Made by a program: the position numbers and the translations under genes. Of a stretch of 53,869 bases of DNA, positions 50,307-53,869 are shown one piece after another; positions within the stretch are counted from its first letter, which is position 1; the number at the start of each line of letters is the position of its first letter. This DNA comes from CAZWUW01 sp964636895 (GTDB lineage Bacteria; Bacillota; Thermincolia; Thermincolales; CAZWUW01). The notes beneath the pieces were generated by a model, which saw nothing but the letters and a program-made list of their open reading frames with translations, had not been told where the DNA came from and ran no database searches. The stretch is taken from positions 1 to 53,869 of the forward strand of contig CAZWUW010000008.1 in NCBI GenBank assembly GCA_964636895.1. Reading direction: 5' to 3'.

Positions 50307-50350
50307 CCTCTTGTTACCTGCACTAGTGCCGGTAACAAGAGGTTTTGTTT
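50307..50350 (+). terminator. Terminator/attenuator before serS
   Basis: CCTCTTGTTACC (50307-50318) pairs perfectly with GGTAACAAGAGG (50331-50342), with an inner GCAC-TA-GTGC, followed by TTTTGTTT. A competing hairpin AGGTGA/TCACCT (50291-50296, 50304-50309) overlaps the base of its 5' arm. It may stop serA read-through, attenuate serS, or both. Confidence 0.75.
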
Positions 50351-50383
50351 CACTCTCATAATCTCTGTCAGGGGGCGGATATC

Positions 50384-51652
50384 TTGCTGGATATCAGATT
50401 TGTCCGGAGTAACCCGGAAATAGTGAAAGAAGCGCTGCAAAAGAGAGGCACGGCAGTCGGGCTGGATACGTTCCTGGCCCTGGAAGAGCAAAGGCGTCAG
50501 AAACTGGTTGAAGCGGAGCAACTGAAGAATAAGCGCAATACTGTTTCTGAGGAAATTGGCCGGCTGAAAAAGGATGGTCAGCATCCGGAAGAAATGATCC
50601 TGGAAATGCGCCAAGTATCTCAGCGAGTCAAAGAAATGGACGACGAACTGAAGCAGATTGATGAAGAATTGGGCTTGACATTGATGACTATACCCAATAT
50701 ACCTCATGCGTCTGTGCCGGTAGGTCAGAGCGACCAGGAAAACCGGGAAATCCGTAAATGGGGTACACCCCGCTCTTTTGATTTTGGGCCGCAGGCTCAC
50801 TGGGACATTGGCGAAGGGCTGGGCATTCTCGATTTTGAGCGGGCGGCCAAGGTAACCGGAGCCCGGTTTGTTTTTTATAAAGACCTGGGTGCTAGGCTGG
50901 AGCGGGCAGTAATTAATTTTATGCTGGATTTACATACCGGTGAACATGGTTATACAGAGATTTTACCGCCTTATTTAGTGAACCGGGACAGTATGACCGG
51001 CACCGGTCAACTGCCGAAATTTGAGGAAGACTTATTCCGGGTAGATAGTGTAGACTATTTCCTGATACCTACCGCGGAAGTGCCGGTAACCAATATATAT
51101 CGGGGTGAAATCCTTAATGGTGCTTTGTTGCCCGCTTGTTATGCGGCGTACAGCGCGTGTTTCCGGGCCGAAGCAGGGGCCCATGGCCGGGATACCCGCG
51201 GCTTGATTCGCCAGCACCAGTTTAACAAAGTTGAATTAGTCAAGTTCACCAAACCGGAAGATTCTTATGACGAACTGGAAAAGTTAACTGCCAACGCCGA
51301 AAAAGTACTGCAGTTACTGGAATTGCCTTACCGGGTGGTTTGTCTCTGTACCGGCGATTTAGGTTTTAGTTCAGCCAAAACCTATGACATTGAAGTTTGG
51401 CTGCCCAGCTATAACACATACCGGGAGATATCTTCCTGCAGTAATTTTGAAGATTTTCAGGCCCGCCGGGCGAATATCCGTTTCCGCCGTGAAGCCGGTA
51501 CCAAGCCGGAATTCGTCCATACTCTGAACGGATCCGGTCTGGCCGTCGGCAGGACGGTAGCGGCGATTCTGGAAAACTATCAACAGGCAGACGGCAGTGT
51601 ATTGATTCCGCAAGCACTGCAGAGATATATGGGTGTGGAGCGGATTGTTTAG
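50384..51652 (+). CDS. serS: Seryl-tRNA synthetase
   Basis: A class II aminoacyl-tRNA synthetase (422 aa) that charges tRNA-Ser. It starts LDIRFVRSNPEIVKEAL, has the N-terminal coiled-coil arm (about residues 30-100) that contacts the long variable arm of tRNA-Ser, motif 2 CFRAEAGAHGRDTRGLIRQHQFNKVEL, and motif 3 LNGSGLAVGRTVAAILENYQ. The start is TTG at 50384 behind AGGGGGCGG. Three tRNA-Ser genes lie just downstream. Confidence 0.96.
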   Translation: MLDIRFVRSNPEIVKEALQKRGTAVGLDTFLALEEQRRQKLVEAEQLKNKRNTVSEEIGRLKKDGQHPEEMILEMRQVSQRVKEMDDELKQIDEELGLTLMTIPNIPHASVPVGQSDQENREIRKWGTPRSFDFGPQAHWDIGEGLGILDFERAAKVTGARFVFYKDLGARLERAVINFMLDLHTGEHGYTEILPPYLVNRDSMTGTGQLPKFEEDLFRVDSVDYFLIPTAEVPVTNIYRGEILNGALLPACYAAYSACFRAEAGAHGRDTRGLIRQHQFNKVELVKFTKPEDSYDELEKLTANAEKVLQLLELPYRVVCLCTGDLGFSSAKTYDIEVWLPSYNTYREISSCSNFEDFQARRANIRFRREAGTKPEFVHTLNGSGLAVGRTVAAILENYQQADGSVLIPQALQRYMGVERIV

Positions 51653-51785
51653 GGATAGCTTGTTGTAGGTCATGCTTTTCCACGCTATTAATTGGTATGG
51701 CAGGGGTGCACACAGGTGCACACAGGGATACATACTTTGGTTGACAATGAATTTGTTCTATGCTATACTCTTGAATGTATCGGAC

Positions 51786-51875
51786 GGAGGGGTGTCCGAG
51801 CGGTTTAAGGAGGCGGTCTTGAAAACCGTTGAATCCTTACGGGTTCCGTGGGTTCGAATCCCACCTCCTCCGCCA
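51786..51875 (+). tRNA. tRNA-Ser (UGA)
   Basis: A 90-nt class II tRNA with a long variable arm. Anticodon TGA lies in the loop CTTGAAA; the T arm is GTGGGTTCGAATCCCAC; the acceptor ends GCCA (CCA encoded). Confidence 0.96.
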
Positions 51876-51909
51876 TTTAAGACGCCCTGGGAATAAGATA
51901 TGTTACTGC

Positions 51910-52004
51910 GGAGAGATGGCCGAGTAGGTCGAAGGCGATCGCCTGCTAAGCGATTATACGGGCTTAAACTCGTATCGAGGGTTCGAATCCCTCTCTCTCC
52001 GCCA
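51910..52004 (+). tRNA. tRNA-Ser (GCU)
   Basis: A 95-nt class II tRNA with a long variable arm. The anticodon loop is CTGCTAA; T loop GGTTCGAATCC; acceptor GGAGAGA with TCTCTCC, then GCCA. Confidence 0.96.
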
Positions 52005-52009
52005 TTTAT

Positions 52010-52086
52010 GCGCCCGTAGCTCAGCTGGATAGAGTGTCTGACTACGAATCAGAAGGTCACAGGTTCGAATCCTGTCGGGCGCGCCA
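52010..52086 (+). tRNA. tRNA-Arg (ACG)
   Basis: A 77-nt tRNA with anticodon loop CTACGAA; acceptor GCGCCCG with CGGGCGC, then GCCA. The A34 must be edited to inosine by TadA, whose gene lies 176 nt downstream. Confidence 0.96.
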
Positions 52087-52144
52087 TTTAAAGAATGAAT
52101 TTTAACCATGGTGCAGCCATGGTTAAAGTGTCTTATATGAACGT

Positions 52145-52219
52145 GTCCTCGTAGCACAACGGATAGTGCATCCGCCTCCTAAGCGGGAGATTCAGGTTCG
52201 ATTCCTGACGAGGGCACCA
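52145..52219 (+). tRNA. tRNA-Arg (CCU)
   Basis: A 75-nt tRNA with anticodon loop CTCCTAA; acceptor GTCCTCG with CGAGGGC (one G-U), then ACCA. Confidence 0.95.
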
Positions 52220-52261
52220 TTTTTTGTCAGCATTGTTGGACTCTTAAAAGGGATGATTGCT

Positions 52262-52729
52262 ATGGGGCACGAAGAATACATGGCCTATGCTCTGGCCGAA
52301 GCCAGAGCGGCTTTTGATTTGGGCGAAGTCCCAATTGGTGCTGTCATCGTTCTTAACAGCGAAGTAGTGGCCGCAGCGCATAATATGAAGGAAAAGTGGT
52401 TTGACGCTACCGCCCACGCTGAGATGGTAGCTATTAGGGCCGCTGTTGAGAAACTTGGCCATTGGCGCTACTTAAGGGAAGCAACCTTGTATGTTACAGT
52501 GGAGCCTTGTCCCATGTGTGCCGGGGCAATTGTCCAGTCCCGGATTAAGACGCTGGTATATGGTGCAGCGGATCCCAAAGCCGGTGCAGTGCATTCGACA
52601 TTTAACCTGGTGCAGGAGCCCCGTTATAATCATCAAGTAGAAGTGGTGGCGGGTGTGCTGGAAGAAGAGTGCCGGGAATTGATGCAGAGTTTTTTTCGGG
52701 CGAAAAGGGAGCCGAAGCCGGAGAAGTAG
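52262..52729 (+). CDS. tadA: tRNA-specific adenosine deaminase TadA
   Basis: It converts A34 of tRNA-Arg(ACG) to inosine (155 aa). Zinc and catalytic motifs are TAHAEMVAI (His and the proton-shuttling Glu) and PCPMCAGAI (two Cys ligands). I chose the ATG at 52262; the open frame runs 32 codons upstream through the tRNA-Arg(CCU) gene and is not coding there. The ribosome site is modest (AAAAGGGA). A tRNA-Ser gene follows instead of the SRP RNA gene usual at this place in Bacillus. Confidence 0.95.
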   Translation: MGHEEYMAYALAEARAAFDLGEVPIGAVIVLNSEVVAAAHNMKEKWFDATAHAEMVAIRAAVEKLGHWRYLREATLYVTVEPCPMCAGAIVQSRIKTLVYGAADPKAGAVHSTFNLVQEPRYNHQVEVVAGVLEEECRELMQSFFRAKREPKPEK

Positions 52730-52818
52730 ATGTCAGCAACGGAAGTACTGTCGGTACGGTGAGAATGATAACGTCCCGGCTGACGCAGTCAGACGAAGCT
52801 TTTCAGTTGCCGTCATAT

Positions 52819-52906
52819 GGAGAGATGGCTGAGTGGTCGAAAGCGCTCGACTCGAAATCGAGTGTACCTCCGGGTACCCAGGGTTCGAATCCCTGTCTCT
52901 CCGCCA
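52819..52906 (+). tRNA. tRNA-Ser (CGA)
   Basis: An 88-nt class II tRNA. The anticodon loop is CTCGAAA with a long variable arm GTACCTCCGGGTACC; acceptor GGAGAGA with TCTCTCC, then GCCA. Confidence 0.96.
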
Positions 52907-52920
52907 TATTTGTATATATC

Positions 52921-52955
52921 AAGGGTTACAGCATTTCTACTGTAACCCTTTTTAT
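52921..52955 (+). terminator. Terminator after tRNA-Ser (CGA)
   Basis: AAGGGTTACAG pairs perfectly with CTGTAACCCTT around an 8-nt loop, then TTTATTATTA. Confidence 0.85.
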
Positions 52956-53094
52956 TATTACCCTGCGTAAAAATACCACGATGGTAACATCGTGGTAACA
53001 CATATTCCGCACCCTGCCTGAAAAAAGTTTTGAATTTTTTACATATTGACCTGGGTGCCGGGCATCCCGACACCAGTTCCCTGAAAATTCAAAA

Positions 53095-53326
53095 TTAATC
53101 CATAATACCCTTTCTCTTACGCATGGAGTCTCCCTCAATCACAATTTTGTAAGAGTCGTGGACTATTCTGTCGCAGATAGAGTCTGCAAGTGTTGGCTCG
53201 CCGATTTTCAGATGCCAGCCAGCAACGTCGAATTGAGAACAGAAGACAGTTGAGGCTTTTTTGTGCTCATCTAATATCAATAATTTCACTTGCTTGTATT
53301 GCTTGTTTCCGATGTGGGTTTGTTAT
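53095..53326 (-). pseudogene. IstB fragment of an IS21-family element
   Basis: The last roughly 75 residues of an IS21 helper ATPase (IstB) on the minus strand. Recognised motifs are the Walker B-like VKLLILDE, STVFCSQFDVAGWH, then PTLADSICDRIVHDSYKIVIEGDSMRK. A normal IstB has about 250 residues, so the Walker A half is missing, cut by a stop codon near 53327. No istA or terminal repeats are seen. It is a decayed remnant. Confidence 0.82.
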
Positions 53327-53381
53327 CAAGCAGCTTGTCCTGTCCTGATTTAAGAATTGCCTGTACATTTTTTAGGCTTGG

Positions 53382-53826
53382 GTGGATGGTATAGGACAGT
53401 GTCTTTGCGCTAGCTGCTTCGCCTTCCATTCATCTAGCCTGGATGCCCGTAAGGAAAAAACCATTAGCAGGCAGGTAGAAAAGGAACGGGAAAAGCTTGA
53501 AAAAGATTGCCGTGAGCTTGCCAAGCGTGTTTTTTACTGCAAAGCTGATGCGGAAAAAGAATGGTAGATTTTTCTCAAAGAACGCAGCAAAATCCTGCAC
53601 AATCTGACAAGTAATATCACGGAAGAAGCAACCACCAAAAGAAAGCCTGGGCGGCCTAAAGCTGATTCTCAGCCTGAAATAGAAATTACATACCGCATTG
53701 GGGCAATAGTTCAAGCATCAAATGAAGAACTCATTGCTGATTTACGGGCCAAAGCAAGCACCTTTATTTTGATGACCAATATTTTAGCAGAGCAGGAACT
53801 TTCAACCTTAGATATTTTAACATGAA
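53382..53826 (+). pseudogene. IS1634-like transposase remnant
   Basis: A frame with in-frame stops (TAG at 53565-53567, TGA at 53824-53826) that resembles the middle of IS1634/IS4-type transposases: EREKLEKDCRELAKRVFYCKADAEK, later KRKPGRPKAD, and ASTFILMTNILAEQELS, like the family FILxTN segment. Sequence before 53382 suggests further frameshifts (pieces like LGWMV and SLDARKEKTI in different frames). The element continues past the window edge. Assignment is by motif only. Confidence 0.6.
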
Positions 53827-53869
53827 TTCGGAATGTGGATAACTTAAAGGTTCTTAAAACCTATGGATA

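Noticed and set aside
53565..53567. In-frame TAG read as pyrrolysine
   Set aside because: It lies in a decayed transposase with other stops and frameshifts; no pyl genes are seen.

Overview
The window is the chromosomal origin region of a spore-forming, anaerobic, Gram-positive bacterium, most likely a Peptococcaceae/Desulfotomaculum-type Firmicute (lineage is inference). Evidence: the conserved Firmicute order ychF-DUF951 ... yyaC ... parB-parA-rsmG-mnmG-mnmE-jag-yidC-yidD-rnpA-rpmH-oriC-dnaA-dnaN-rlbA-recF-remB-gyrB-gyrA; sporulation-linked genes (yyaC, a Spo0A C-domain protein, SpoIIIJ-type yidC); AGGAGG-type ribosome sites with many TTG/GTG starts; and anaerobic redox genes (a [NiFe]-hydrogenase-like operon, all three [FeFe]-hydrogenase maturases, multihaem cytochromes).

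Left arm, 1-13957, mostly minus strand: metY, ychF, DUF951, an MscS channel, a HEAT-repeat protein, an M18 aminopeptidase, then an operon read right to left: hydrogenase-like small subunit, large subunit, cytochrome b, hypA, hypB, cvpA. The large subunit lacks all four cysteines that bind the Ni-Fe site, while the small subunit keeps its Fe-S ligands. yyaC points the other way; a phosphoribosyltransferase, a YkuS-like protein and a DUF4446 protein follow.

13958-22300: larE-larB-larC on the plus strand (nickel-pincer cofactor synthesis, no larA in view) converges on a minus-strand set, hydG, hydE (with an N-terminal DUF3343 domain), hydF and a cysteine desulfurase. A 13-bp tandem array separates hydE from hydF. 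Two perfect parS sites lie between parB and hydG.

22301-40603: parA/parB and tRNA-modification genes, the yidC-rpmH group, a two-part oriC flanking dnaA, and dnaN through gyrA. Between gyrB and gyrA lies a small protein that looks like a free-standing Spo0A DNA-binding domain with a cysteine-rich N-terminus.

40604-45178: the most unusual stretch. Five copies of an element made of two or three AGTCCRGAGRC units at about 15-nt phase, the last running into a terminator-like hairpin, punctuate a run of genes: two paralogous Com-like zinc-ribbon proteins, two paralogous 64-aa membrane proteins, a seven-haem cytochrome c, a cytochrome b, a 39-aa membrane peptide and a six-haem NapC-like cytochrome. 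This looks like a membrane electron-transfer complex under serial attenuation; the regulatory reading is inference.

45179-53869: pdxS-pdxT; a strong promoter followed by a tandem glycine riboswitch, a terminator and a serine T-box, then serC-serA; serS behind its own promoter and terminator; tRNA-Ser(UGA), Ser(GCU), Arg(ACG), Arg(CCU); tadA; tRNA-Ser(CGA); and decayed IS21 and IS1634-like remnants at the right edge.
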